From Straminergon stramineum (taxonomy: Eukaryota > Streptophyta > Bryopsida > Hypnales > Calliergonaceae), in the NCBI GenBank assembly GCA_963920665.1, contig OY987263.1:47155218-47219217 (forward strand): 64,000 nt of DNA. Reading direction: 5' to 3'. The notes under the pieces are model-generated. The model was not told where the DNA came from. It ran no database searches and worked only from the letters and a program-made list of their open reading frames with translations. The translations under genes and the position numbers were made by a program. Shown in pieces: positions 48,602-61,031 of this stretch (position 1 is the first letter of the stretch; each line of letters begins with the position of its first letter).

Positions 48602-51600
48602 TTACACAAGGCTAAGGTGATCACCTTGCAAACGGTTGCAAAGCTTATCCTTCAAGAAGGCAAGTGATGAAAAACACCGTTCATCTTCAACAAACCTTAG
48701 AACATGTATCATGGCTACTTTAGCCAATTTTACATATTCCGGAATCTCCTTCAACAAAGAAGTATTGGCATCCAAAACCCACCACAAATGAGTTAAAGGG
48801 TTTACAGTCAAATTGGGGTCATCCAAGGCAGTCGTGCTGTTTGATAGCATGGATAGTTTAAATAAGTGTTGTTGGAGTTCGAGCTGAAAACAATCCAACA
48901 TTACTGGAATTAGGGGCTTGTTCTCATCTTCCCCGATCCACTTTGGCTCTCCATAATGTTTTTTTATGACATCAAGGTGCTTCCGAAAACTCTTCTTAGC
49001 ATTTGTTTGCCTCTAATATTGAGGGTAAATAATACCAAGAGCATCGAGTAGACCATGTGCAAGAAAACGAGTGCTGAGCTTATCAATGAGTTGTTGGGCG
49101 GCACCTGCTTCCAATCAAGAGAGACTTCAGGATTCAAGCAACCACAAATTGCCAACAATGAATCTTCAAAAGATCAAGATGCTAAGTTCCGCATTCTTTG
49201 AACAAGTATTAAGAAATCGAAGCACTATAGATTGTATTACAAAATATAATAAGCAACAAATTGCACATCCATGGGTTCCACAGTGACTGCAAAGTGATCA
49301 TTTTTTACATCACAATATACCTAGTTCACCCATCAACAACAATATTATTTCAGTAGTGATGCTCTGTCATTGAAACTTCTCTTGTCAAGGATTCTAGACT
49401 CGAGTATCAACAAATCGTTTTTGCTGGAGGATGTGCTGCACCATCAGAAATTATGTTGAAATTCCTCATCCAACCAACAATATTTCTTTTCTCCATTTAA
49501 CAAAATGTAATCAATGACTCATTGTTTAATAATTTGCTACTTAATATATCTTATCAAATTGAATAACTGGAATCTTCTTGTTGATTTTTTATATTTAGCT
49601 AGTGAGTTCTAGGTGATTAGATTCCATCTTCCAACTGTATCTCAGGAGACATATGTGTCCTTAAATCGAGCACAAAGTGCCAAGAATAAATTATCAAATC
49701 ATCATAATATTAGGTTCAACTAAAAGAAGCTACACTTACCTATGCATTCACTCTTCACATCTTTAATGAGTGAATTCCAAGATTCCCTGGTTATAATTGC
49801 GCCTTCATGCTTTGCAGCAAGCTCCTTGCCATTGAGAACAAACTGAAGGTGTTGCACCACGTTAATGTCCATGGAGCTCCATGACAAGACAATTTGGTCA
49901 TGCCTGAGCTCCAACAAATTTGTGAAGTACACAAATTCCAGTCCAGAGAAAGCTGAGCCCTCACCTTTATACATCTCATAAAGCTTCCCCAAACATCTCT
50001 GGAGTGCTCCAACGAAGTCACAAATAAAAACATCACGTTGTTGTGAAAATTGAATTAGCACATCCATGACTTCCAACAGTGGCAAAAGACAAATCATGCC
50101 TACTACATAGTAAGGGGCTAACATCTTCTCCAACAAATCTGCAGCCTTCATACAAAGACTCCGTTGCAAGAAAAAAACACTTGCATTAGTCTAGGAGCAA
50201 CATCCTTTGCAAGAGCAACATAAACCACAACACATAACAATAACATGGAAAAGGAAGTACATATCGATAATATGGAACTCTAAAGAACGGCCAAACTTTA
50301 ATCAAAACACAGAACAATAATATTGAAAGGAAAGGAGGTAATCGTAACATAAAATCCTAAAGAGCGGCCAAACTTTAACCGAAACAGAGAATGCAAAATA
50401 GTAATATTGAAAAGAAAGAAAAAACCCATAACATGGAACCCTAAAAAATGGCCAATGAAGTGAAAGGTTGAATTATACCTTTTCAGCCTTATTTGTAGAA
50501 TCCAACTGCATCTTTGAAGCCACACTTCTATACTCACTCAAAAGTCGCCACAATGGAGAAATTAGAGAGACCCGCCTTGTTGTAATGTTCTTCAACAACT
50601 TCAAGCCTTTTGTGTCGAGCAACTGCGCCAACACACAAAACTCTACCTAGCGTTTGGGATAATGGGCAAAGTAAGCGTGACAAAGCTTACAAAGATCTTC
50701 TATTGCATGGAACAAATCAAGTCTACTTAGCATTTTTACAACCAAGTTTACTTGGTGTCCCATGCAATGTATGCCGATAATGTATAGAGCAAACTTTGCC
50801 TTCAACTGGATGGTCACCCCTATCTTGCATCCATGAAATCTAGAGACGCCATCTGCTCCAAAGCAAACAAGCTTCATAGCTATTTCAATTAGATCTAAAT
50901 CTCCACAAATTCCAAGAACGCCCATTAAAAAAGTTGTCAAACTGTCTACTGTTGCTTTGTTAGACTCAAGTTTCTAGAGGATTATGAGGAGTGGTACATG
51001 AACCCAATCTTGCATAACATAAATGTGCACAACAATGTAAGAGCAATTGTCAACTCCAGATGTCTCGTCACATGTCATTGCAATATATTTAGCAGATTTT
51101 ATCGTGGCTTTCATGCGCTCTTGGACAAAGATGTACATGTGCTCGGCCATTATCCAACTAGCACTTGCACTCTAGTGCATTGAAGGGCAATTTGGAGTTT
51201 CCAACATACGATATAAATTAATCTTAGACTCAAACTTAGCCATTGGCCGACCAGCACACAAGAGTTGAAACAAAGTTGCGAATTGAACCCGCTTCCGTCA
51301 TGCTTCGGTTGTAGTGCAACTGTTGATTTGTTGGAGGACAAAGGTAGGGCGTTTGGTAGCATAGAGCAACGAGTTAGCTTTATGTACCTTACGATGACCA
51401 TGTTTGCATATAGTGTCCCACTTTGGCACCATCAAACGAGGGTTTTTTTCCATGTCTGAGCACACTTGATACTTGACCATGTGGGGCCATCCATCAGCCA
51501 TGAATACCATCTCAGTCCAGGGACACTTTGGGCTCCACTCCATTTGAAATTTTCTTGTCAGGTCGTAATTTGGCTTTCCAAAGCGAATAAGAGTCTCTCT

Positions 51601-52176
51601 TTCTTCCCCATTGTCTATGTTGTCACCTGACAAGTCATTGTTGTCTAGAGGGCCATGAACCACATTGAAGTCTGGATCATCTTTACTACAAACGTAGCTT
51701 GGAGAGTCAATTGATACAAAGACAATAGGAATTGGCAAAGTGGAGCTCAAAATGACACAACTATCAGGTTCTACTTGTGCATCTGATGCAACAGTTGAAT
51801 TTGTATCTAGAGACACAGATGTTGATGTTGGCAACTGGACTCGACAAGGTTGCAATGAGGCACTCTTTCTCCTACTAGTAGAACAAGGTGTGGTCTTCAA
51901 TGGATCGTGTAGATCAAGGGGGCCACGATTTTCAGAGTTTTGTGAAGTCACATAAAAACTTCGAAGAGTGATCTGATCTTTGGCCCTCCTCTTCCCATGT
52001 TCTTCTAAGATTTGAAGTTCTTGTTTCCATTTTCTCTCAACAGCTTCAATGGCCTTCTGAATGCGGATCTCCTTCCTCTGGTTTTGCAGAAGTGCCTCAA
52101 TTGTAGCCTTGAGTCCCAAATTCGACCCTAACGCAGTGCTATGTACTCCGCCCTTGGATGCCTCAGACAACACCAT
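48602..52176 (-). pseudogene. hAT-type transposase gene (ZNF862-like), inactivated
   Basis: Start ATG at 52176. One reading frame from 52176 to about 50479 is interrupted by stops at 51298-51300 (TGA), 51172-51174, 50974-50976 and 50647-50649 (all TAG). Further exon-like blocks follow at about 50160-49740 and 49094-48602 after introns with GT donors; the last block has another TAG at 49013-49015. Order of parts: basic coiled N-terminus, zinc-finger-like C...C.H.H stretch (KYQVCS...KWDTICKHGH), transposase core (AMTCDETS, FGADGVS, GIHCMGHQVNLV, HAYFAHYPKR) and the hAT dimerisation region at the end (PEYVKLAKVAMIHVLRFVEDERCFSS read in two parts, then LKDKLCNRL). This matches plant and animal hAT-related 'zinc finger 862-like' proteins. 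Five in-frame stops and no recognised TIRs mean a dead copy. Confidence 0.85.
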
Positions 52177-52999
52177 GGTGACCGAACTTAGTAAGCAATT
52201 TACTACAAAGAATTAAACGGAGAGTTCCCCCAAAACCACAAACATAACTTCGCTATTTGAATCAAAAACTGAAACTATGGACATTGGACAAAGTTCTACA
52301 TGCAATGTGTAGACAAGGAAGAAAGTTCAAGATAGAAATATCAACCCTATACCAACAACGAAATATTGAACAAAACCCTGCAATAATCACATATGCAAAG
52401 CGAGATCCATTATCATCAAAATTGTACCTCCAACATTTGAATGTTTGTAGGTGCCACCTCAAGTCCATGTCCTTCCACGATTGATCCATCAATGCAGTGA
52501 CCACACAGAAATCTGAAAAAAGTCATCATTTTTAATAACAGAGAACAAACCAGACAAAAACACTCAACCAATCGCAAAATGTTGGCAAGATTGTGTCCTT
52601 GCATGAATCATATCTAGCGCTAAAACTATGAGGACCGTAGCGAGTGGGGTGACAATTGCTTTACTAGTAGCGCAACCTTGACATTTTATAATTATAGCAT
52701 CTAGTGATATAGCAAAAGCACCCGCATACATGTGGCTATAATCTATACCCATATCTCCAACTTTGATATATTATAGGCAACTGTGGATGAAAAGTTGTTG
52801 AATGAATATGTAGATAGGTGGTAACAGGGTGGCAAACTCCAGTAGTCATGGTCAAGGTAGTGGTGGCTAATGTGATTCAAGATGTGGATCTGGCTTTTCA
52901 AACTTTTTTACCTCCAATTTTTTCCAAGGGCTTGGTACAAATGATAATTTTTTGGAGCTATTAGTCTTTTTATCGCCTAAAAAAAACCATTGGTCAGAA

Positions 53000-55900
53000 G
53001 AAGTCTTTCCGGACGGTCAACTGCCCAAACCCAAAAGGGAAAATTCCTAAAAATTCCTAGAAATTTCCTAGGTGACAGTAAATTTACACTAAAAATTACT
53101 ATAGTTTCTTTTATGTTAATAAGCTTCTCCAACAAGTTTCACGGCATTCCAATAGTTAGAAGTATCCGAACCTGTAGCATTCTCCAATAATTAACGGAAA
53201 TTTAAGTCCATGGCAGGTTTGACCGGCAGAGCGGGAGCATATGAAAGCAAAATGGGGCCCAAGATAGGTCTTTTCTCACTCTCCTATATCTACTAAGGAG
53301 CCTAGGCTAGTTACTTTTGCTAAAAAAGTCAACCTCTAAAAGTTGGAATTTTTTCCGGTTTTTGTATGAAGTTGGTACTAGGTTTTGTTGCAATTTTGAA
53401 GATAGAAAAAGGGGAGGAGGGATTCTAGAGACTAAAAATGGCCTTCTGAAGCCAATGGCACAATCCATTTGTGATTAAGAGGTAATCTTTAAAAGTTAGC
53501 TTGGTGGACCAACATAGGATGAAAACCTTGAATCTTGGATGAAAATCCAAGAAGATAAGGTTAACTTAGATGACTAGTAGAGGTGGGTGCCTGAGAAAGA
53601 GTATAAAAGGTCACCCCTTCTCCTCTTTCACCACCCCCTTTTTTGTGTAATTGAGTCCGTTGGGTCCAATTTATGTTGGAAATTGTGTCATTTTAGCCAC
53701 AAGCGTTGCAACAGTGTTTTTAGGGCACTTTTTGCCATTGTAGTTGTTTTTTGAGCTTACAAGGTCTTTGTGGGTCCCTTGCCTTTTTGAGTGAATGTAG
53801 TACTAACTCTTTTAGGCTTGAGCATGGAAAGTTTGCTAATTTACGGTGTTGCTAGAAGTTGTGTATGCTTGCCTTTGAGAGGGCCTGTGTGGTCACTCCC
53901 CTTGCTTTGTCGTGTACTAACCCTAGAGCAATCCCCCATATGACTGGCAATGCCGCTTTGGGGGGCCTTCAGTTCAAGCCATTTATGTTACTAACCCATA
54001 TCACTAGTCATTTGAGTGTCAAGGGTCATTTCTTCTTTTTTTGCCCTTGTGCCTAACATTGATGTGGTCCTCCTCATTGAGAGAGATGAGGATATGAGGG
54101 TAGTGGGTCCCTCCCGTACGACAAAGCTTTGAATCTCTTTCGGATAAAAAGTCCTAGTGGTTTGTTAAAGAGTGGAATGATAGTGAAGCTTAGAACCCCC
54201 TTGGGGTAAAAAGTCTTAATGGTGTGTTAAAACCACCTCACGGAAAAAACGTGAGACCACATGGTCCTTTTCCCCACAAGGTTTAGTTTCCAAAACATGT
54301 TGGGAACAAACCAAGGTTTAGGTCCTAAAAAAGTAGAAGTAGAGGTCAAAATCAAGGGTTGAGAGCAATTAGGAAAAAATCAAGCGAGGGTGCTACTCCA
54401 TGAACCTAGTTTACACCTGCAACCTATAGGTATGGCATGCCCCTAAACCCCCTAGAATTTACAAAAAACAGCAATACCAACCTAGCCTAGCACCCAATGC
54501 ACTAGAACCCTGATATCCGGGAGGCCAAGGCCAGGCATTGGGCAAGGCGGGATCGAATATTGGCGGGTCAGTGACTGCTAGTAGTGAATCAAGCTAGATT
54601 TTTGCTAGGATATGGGGGGCTCCGCTAGGGAATTAGGGAGTTTTGCCGGGATATCGGGGGTTCTATTGGGGCTCAGAGGTTCAGCTAGGGTCTCTGGAGT
54701 TTCTGCTAGGGTCTCCGGGGGTTCAACTAGGGCTCTAGGGTTCAAAGGGAAGGACTAGTCATGGTTGCGAGGGAGAAGTGGCTGTCCAAGGCTATGAGGA
54801 AGGAAGGAGTTGTCCAAGGTAGGGGAAAAAGGAAAGTGCGGTCCGGTAATTAAGGTGCGAAGAGAAGGAAAGAGGGGAGGAGGTCTGCAACACATCCAAC
54901 CACACTAAACAAACCGTTGGGGTGGGGAATCCAACTCCCCATCTCTCATAAACCATCACCAAAACAACAAGCAAACAGACGAAAGAATGAGAGTGCGACA
55001 AGAGGGAGGATAATTTGAAGGTTAAGAGAGGAAGTAGATAAGATAGGAGGGAAAATCCTCGAGGCTTACTTAAGCCCTTAGATTAGAATTAGGTGATTAC
55101 CATGAGTTTAAGTATGATACGTAAGTAGAGGACGTAGGACATAAGAAGTAGCTCAACCTTGGAGGATAGTATAACACGTCCTTGAAAGTGGCTTGATAGG
55201 TAAGAGAGAAGGGTAGTTGGGTTGCTTCAGATTGTGGAAGGAAAGAAATGGAAGAAGGGGAAAAAATAGGATAAAAATCAACAATTAAATTTGTATACCA
55301 ATTTATTTTATGATTAGAACGGTGGTTTGTTGTCTCAGGGCACGGGAATTCATGGCAAAGGAGGTAGAGCTTTTGGTAGATGCGATCAATGAGTCAAGTT
55401 CCGAGGTATGAATCAACTCTTTCCAACCTTTCTCTAAATCCCTAATTAGAAGCTAATAGCTTGGGCCGAGGCCTACCCCTAGGTCAGACTTTTAGGACTG
55501 TAAATCAGGTCATTTCCAAGGACATAAGCTTAACAAAGGAGGCTATGGCTTTCCAAAACCTTAAGGCATGCCCAAATCAGGGCAAAATTGAAAAAGTTAT
55601 CACCGGATGAAGTTTAGGGTCAAATTGGATGAAGAATAGCTAAACTCCGAATTTGATAGAGAACTAAGTAGGTCAAGAGGAGGCTACCAATTAGAGTCTA
55701 GGGCCAAAAAGAAAAGCTAATTTCGAAGTAAAGGTTAGGAGAAATTAGCAAATGAAGTTTAGGTAAGGCTTGGATGAAAATTCAGTAGAAATCCTCGATT
55801 AGGACCCAACTCCAGATCTAGGTAGGAGAAATTCTTGTGAATCACTCCTAAAAAATTTGGATCCTTCTAAATTGGAGAACTAGGTGCAATCAATGGATGA

Positions 55901-56300
55901 AGTTTGAGGAACTGAGGAGCAATCAAACTTCATCCATCCATAACTTTGGCTAGGAAGGCTAGATAGGGTCGAGTCTTATGTTTTTAGAAATGGAACGAGA
56001 TGAACTAGAGGTTCTCTTGTATAGTTCTGCCCTGGAGTAGGTTCCATCCAAATCATCTAGCGGGCCCTCCATCTGATCGACCCAAAACTTTGGAAGTAGT
56101 TAGAATGAATCTTGCAATTTGGGGTCATTTAAGAACTTATTAAAAAGATTCATTGCTTGGAAGGCACAGTAGACCACACTTAGACACCCAAAGGTAGGAG
56201 TCACTTAGTCGAAACCCAAAACCTGGTTGTATTCGTGAATTACTAAGGGTGGATAATTTGGCACTCACACTTTACGATTTCAACGATGGGATGGGGAAAC
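53000..56300 (+). mobile_element. Long non-coding transposon-like element, copy 2
   Basis: Same landmark order as copy 1: 'ggtcaactgccc' (53016), 'aaattcctag', 'cactaaaaatta', 'ggtcttttctcactc', 'gccaatggcacaat' (53450), TATAAAAG (53602), 'cgacaaagctttga' (54118) and 'cattgcttggaaggcac' (56149). Strongly diverged from copy 1 and shorter. 54540-54760 has repeated 'ggttcNgctaggg' words. Frames here are not protein-like. Confidence 0.4.
53602..53609 (+). promoter_or_regulatory. TATA-like box in repeat copy 2
   Basis: TATAAAAG followed by a C/T-rich run (caccccttctcctctttca). Counterpart of the box at 45392. Confidence 0.4.
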
Positions 56301-57176
56301 ACAGTCCTATCTAGGGACCTCACAAGGCTTCTCTCCGCACAATTCTTAGCTAGCTAGGGCTACTACTTAGCAAGTTGGGGGCATAGTTAGGCAACTACAC
56401 TCAAATCTACTAACTTCCAACATTTGTGATTTTAATCTATGTACAGGTGGGCATCTAAGGGGTAACTAGACCTAAAACCCCTAAAGAGACCAAATACCTA
56501 ATTTGGCATGTCACAACCTATTTTGGCTTTAGGCTCTTTTGGAGGCTTTTTACACCTAATTACCTAATAAACTATGTAAAGTAGAAAAAAGAAAAACTAT
56601 GAGTCCCAAATGACGAAATGGGAGCTCACACAATGCCAAGCAACATATCAAAATAGAAGTAGTGCACTCTAATTGTGGATGCAACTAAAAAATGAGTAGT
56701 CAATGACTTCCACCATGGCTCTCTACATTGGATGTTCAATGCATTTGGTAGAACTTCACAATGACTTCAAAATGATTAGCCACATGGATGTCCACGTTGG
56801 ACATCTAGAAGAAGCAACTTCCACGTGGCATACGAGGAGACATTTCTTTATATGAAGATTGAGGCTTATTGTGGACAAGTATGCACTTGTACATATTGCA
56901 ATTAAAAGATGGTTGTTTGGATGTTCTATAAGGATATAAACTATAAAAGCATAATCCTTCTTTTTTGATTCAACAATGCTTTTAAATAGTGTCTCTATCA
57001 AATACTTTTGCTCTTGCACACTTTATATGTGGACATAGTTACTTTGATAGAGGTGTGGCATCCACATGGTTTTCTTTCCTTTGCCATAATTGTAGGTGTT
57101 TAAGGCCTTGCAACTTCCCTTCAAGCATTTTGTGGAGTTGTAGTGTAAACATTTATCTACTTTGAATCAAATTTGA
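56301..57176. other. Intergenic DNA, no gene seen
   Basis: No recognisable coding or repeat structure beyond paired 'cacatggatgtccacgttgg' / 'tccacgtggcat' words near 56780-56830. Confidence 0.35.
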
Positions 57177-57420
57177 TGCCATATTTAACTACTTTTGGAC
57201 TATTTAGTGAATTCTAGACTAAACATCTGGAAATCCCCAAATAATAACATCGGGAGATCTCCTAATGTTTGTATAGATCTCCCGATGTTTTGTATTGATC
57301 TCTTAATGTTTTTGCATAGATCTCTTGATGTTTTAGATTATCCCTTGATGACCATTTTTTTCTCCCAATGACCATTATTAAATTGGACTTTCAAAAGTCT
57401 AGAAGTAGTTAAATATAGCA
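57177..57420. mobile_element. 244-bp foldback element with internal short repeats
   Basis: Left end TGCCATATTTAACTACTT (57177) and right end in reverse complement TGCTATATTTAACTACTT (from 57420) are TIRs of about 25 bp. The centre (57247-57360) holds five copies of a roughly 25-30 bp unit 'gatctccNgatgtttt' with one in inverse ('aacatcgggagatc'), so it can fold on itself. Confidence 0.65.
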
Positions 57421-57599
57421 TTTTGGTTGTTAAAATAGCTTACTTGCTTAGTAAAGTCATATTTGATTAGTCACATGACTACAAGTCAAGTACATGACTA
57501 GGGCAAGTCACACAACTAGGGTTTTAAAACCCTAACTGCCACTTCAATACAACCACTATTGTTTTTAGGGTTTTAAAATTCTAGCTACCATTTTTCTGC

Positions 57600-58010
57600 A
57601 GCTACCCTTTCAAAGTACAACGTTTGGCTATTTTTCCTTGTTCTTGTTCTTCTTTGTTTCTTCTTGCCTTCTAGGTTTTGCTTCTTGTTGCCTTTTAGCT
57701 CTTATTTCTTGCTGCATCTTAGGTTTTGCTTCTTGTTGTTTTTTTCCTTTGTTTTTTTTTGCCTTGTAGCTCTTCTTTATTTTTGTTTCTTAATTCTTGC
57801 TTCTTAGTTTTTGCTTCTAGTTGCCTCTTAGTTCTTATTCCTTGTTTCTAATTTTCTCTTGTGACCTCTTAATTCTTGTTTCTTGTTGCATCTTAGTTCT
57901 TTCTTTTTTTTGTTGATTTTTGTTATATTTTATTGCATCTTACTTTTTGCTTCTTGTTACCTTTTAGCACTTGCTACCTTTTTTTCTATCACTATTGTTA
58001 TTCTCTCTTC
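57600..58010. repeat. Pyrimidine/G-T low-complexity degenerate repeat
   Basis: Many variants of 'ttcttgttgcctttNagctc' and 'gcttcttgttg' in about 400 bp. The plus strand is almost free of runs of A or purines. Non-coding by appearance. Confidence 0.6.
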
Positions 58011-58569
58011 TTGTATTTTGTAATTTTTAGAGATATAGTTGTTATAATTTTTTCTTACTTTAAACTTGTGCTACATCTTTTGTGTTGCTTTAAATCTATG
58101 AAGGTTGAGTTATATTGTTCATTCACTTAAAATTAACCTCCATGGTTGTACATGTACGCAGTGGAAGTTGAAATGAAGTTATTGGAGGCTACTTGCAACA
58201 CCAAAGAGGCAACATCTTCACATTTTTATAAGGAATGTAGGTCCTATAAACTTGTGTAAATATACATTTATAGAGTGTTATTGCAATATATTTTGTATTA
58301 GTGACTAATAAATGTCATTGAAAAGAGTCACATTCTTTCTTGCATTTTCTCTTTTCAATATGACTATTTCTTGTACATCTCAAAAGTCACAGGTATTTGT
58401 TTTTTTAATTGCATGGAGTCTTTTATTTAAGTGCAAAATCATGTTGATGTATGATTGCAATGCGTCATGTCTATTTAGAATGTATTGAAAATATGACTGT
58501 AGTTTATAACAAAAGTTACTATAAACCTCAATCATCCCAATAATAAACCACACATACAAATCTAAGAAA

Positions 58570-59443
58570 TGTAACTCTCACTTGTTCAAATTATCACTTG
58601 TTTGAGTCATATTTCACAATAGATCTTTGCCAAAATATAATTGGCTATAATCACATAATGCTCACATTCATGCCAAAAATGTAATTCTATACTTTTAAAA
58701 AATGACTATATTCAATCATAAAATTATTAACAATATTCCACGTTAATTGTCATATTAGCCAAAAATTTGATTCAAATGAGTCATATTTCACATCAATAAA
58801 AAATATGACTCACATAGGTCATTTTTCATGAAATGAAAAATATGATTCACAAGAGTTATTATCCACATCAATAGAGAATATAAACCATGAGGACATATTC
58901 TACATCAACAAAAAATATGACTTACAAGAGTCATTTTCTATATTGGTAGAGAATATGATTCATGAGAGTCATTTTTCACATCAATAAAAAAATATAATAC
59001 ACGAGTCATTTTTCACAACAACGAAAAATATGACTCACAAGAGTCATTTTTTACATCAACCCAAAACATGACTACACAAAGTCGTATGCCACATCAACCA
59101 AAATATGACTTATTGTAGTCATATTCCACATTAGCAAAAATATAACTACATGGAGTCTCATGCCACGTAGACATTTTCTTCCTTTTGCTTGGGTAGGTCA
59201 TGAAAAAATCAAACCTTCAAGGATAGTCAACGTGTACACCACCTTGGCATAATATGACTAACTATACCTCCAAATATATATGACTACAAATACGACTCAT
59301 GTCCGAAGCGACAAATCAATAATGACTAGACCTAATCATATCACGTGTCATCTATAGTGATTTCTGCATGAGTCATATTTTGAGATTTTACAACTCATTG
59401 TAGTCATATTTTGTAGTCATAAAACCCTCATTTTGTTGCAGTG
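58570..59443 (-). mobile_element. CACTA-like transposon end with subterminal repeats
   Basis: On the minus strand the element would start CACTGCAACAAAATGAGGG at 59443, followed by repeated (A)AATATGACT(A/C) words. 58760-59180 is an array of about ten units of roughly 40 bp, each with a small palindrome TATGACTC-aca-GAGTCAT and 'ttttcacatcaa'. Dense subterminal repeats behind a CACT(A/G)CAA end are typical of En/Spm (CACTA) elements. The opposite end and the 3-bp TSD were not found. Confidence 0.5.
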
Positions 59444-59740
59444 TTGATTCTTTTTTATAATCCCTAAATCTCAAAAAACCAACCTCAAGTCATTGTCATA
59501 TGATGTTCATATGACTCCCATTGTAATACTATACTAGATATGATTTTCATATGAATTTCCTATGATCTAAAATTTTAGTATCCTTTAAATATTACTCTAC
59601 AATTTCAAAAGAATTGCAAAATTTAGAATCCTTCTTGAACATTTTGAACATTTGAATTTTATAAAATTAATTTAAACCAAAGATACGATTCCCCAAGCAT
59701 TCTACAATTGCAACTTTTGTGAAATTACACCTCTTAACCC

Positions 59741-60385
59741 TTAACCCCTAAATGCCCAAGGCACTAGATTCTGGTGTTTCAAAAACTTTGAAGTTAAGTA
59801 AAACCCAACCAAATTGCTATTATTGTTAGTTTATATTTTTGGAGAATTCTTTTTGAATTCTAGTTTTAAGATCAAAAAGTTGATCTGAAAAATAAAAGAT
59901 TATGATTTTTCTATTGAAGATTTTGTGCAAGGATGTCCATTGCAATCTTGACTTCCCGTAGTGTTGAGGGCTCTTGAAAATGAGCCGCAAATACACTAGA
60001 TCTTGGAGGCAAAATCACATTAGAAATTCATTTAAAAAAATTGTAGAATAGATTTTGAAAAACCGTAAATTGATTGGGGTTGTGCATGCTAGGCCCTATA
60101 ACCTCATATTTTTTTAGTGACCAACTTTTTAGAGTTGACATGTAAAAAGTGAATTGAAAAATTTTCATAGTTTTTACACCCTCATGATCAAACATTATAA
60201 TCTTTCAATCCGTAAGTGATGTTGTTATGTTTTCTTTTCCTATATGATCTCTGACAAGTCTAGTTTGAATTTGTATGGTTACAATTCAAAAGAAATTGGT
60301 ACAACTTATGAAAATGTTGACTTTTTGTTCAATTTAGAGCAAATTTCAAGGAGCTCCAAATAGGCCTTGGACATTTAGGGGTTAA
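59741..60385 (+). mobile_element. TTAA element, long family, copy B4
   Basis: 645 bp: TTAA-CCCCTAAATGCCCAAGGC at the left, GGCCTTGGACATTTAGGGG-TTAA at the right. Interior matches B1 over its whole length by eye. A second 'ttaaccc' sits directly to its left (59734), as at B1. Right TTAA (60382-60385) shared with B5. Confidence 0.85.
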
Positions 60386-61031
60386 ATGTGCAAGACATTT
60401 TCTAAGCTTCTTGGAATTTGTTCTAAATTGAACACAAAAGCTGCATTTTAATAAGTTGTATTAATTTTTTTTGAATTGTAACATTACAAAATCAAAGTAG
60501 ACATATTAGAGATCACATAGGAAAAGAAAACACGTCAATATCATTTATGGATTGAAAGATTATAATGTTTGATCACGAGGGTGTTAAAATTGCAAAAGTG
60601 ATTTGAAGTCTTTCAATCCTCTTTTTACATGTCAAATCTAAAAAGTTGGTCACTAAAACATATGGGGTTAGAGGGCCTAACATACATAACCCCAACCAAT
60701 TTATGGCTCAGCAAAATCTACTCTACAATTTTTTAAATTAATTTCTAATGTGATATTTTCTTTGAGATTTAGTGTATTTGAGGCTCATTTCCAAGAGCCC
60801 TCAACACTATGGAAAGTCAAGATTCCAATGGAGACCCTTGCATAAAATCTGGAATAGAAAAATCATAATCAATCATTATAAAAATTGGATTTTTGATGCT
60901 AAAACTAGACTTCACAAAGAACTTTTCTAAAAGACAAACTACTAAAAATAGCAAATTGGGAGTCAGGTTTTATTTAACTTCAAAGTATTAGTGACACCAA
61001 AATTTGGTACCTTTGGGCATTTAGGGGTTAA
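60382..61031 (-). mobile_element. TTAA element, long family, copy B5 (inverted)
   Basis: 650 bp in opposite orientation to B4, giving a 1.29-kb imperfect palindrome centred on one TTAA. Left end degraded (TTAA-ATGTGCAAGAC), right end CTTTGGGCATTTAGGGG-TTAA intact. Confidence 0.85.

Noticed and set aside
58570..59180. CRISPR-like array
   Set aside because: Units are degenerate, have no constant repeat with unique spacers, and lie in a plant nuclear sequence next to a transposon end.
8771..61031. TTAA elements read as Harbinger-type with TTA/TAA targets
   Set aside because: TTA at one side and TAA at the other is inverse, not a direct duplication, whereas TTAA fits as a direct duplication at both ends and at every shared junction.
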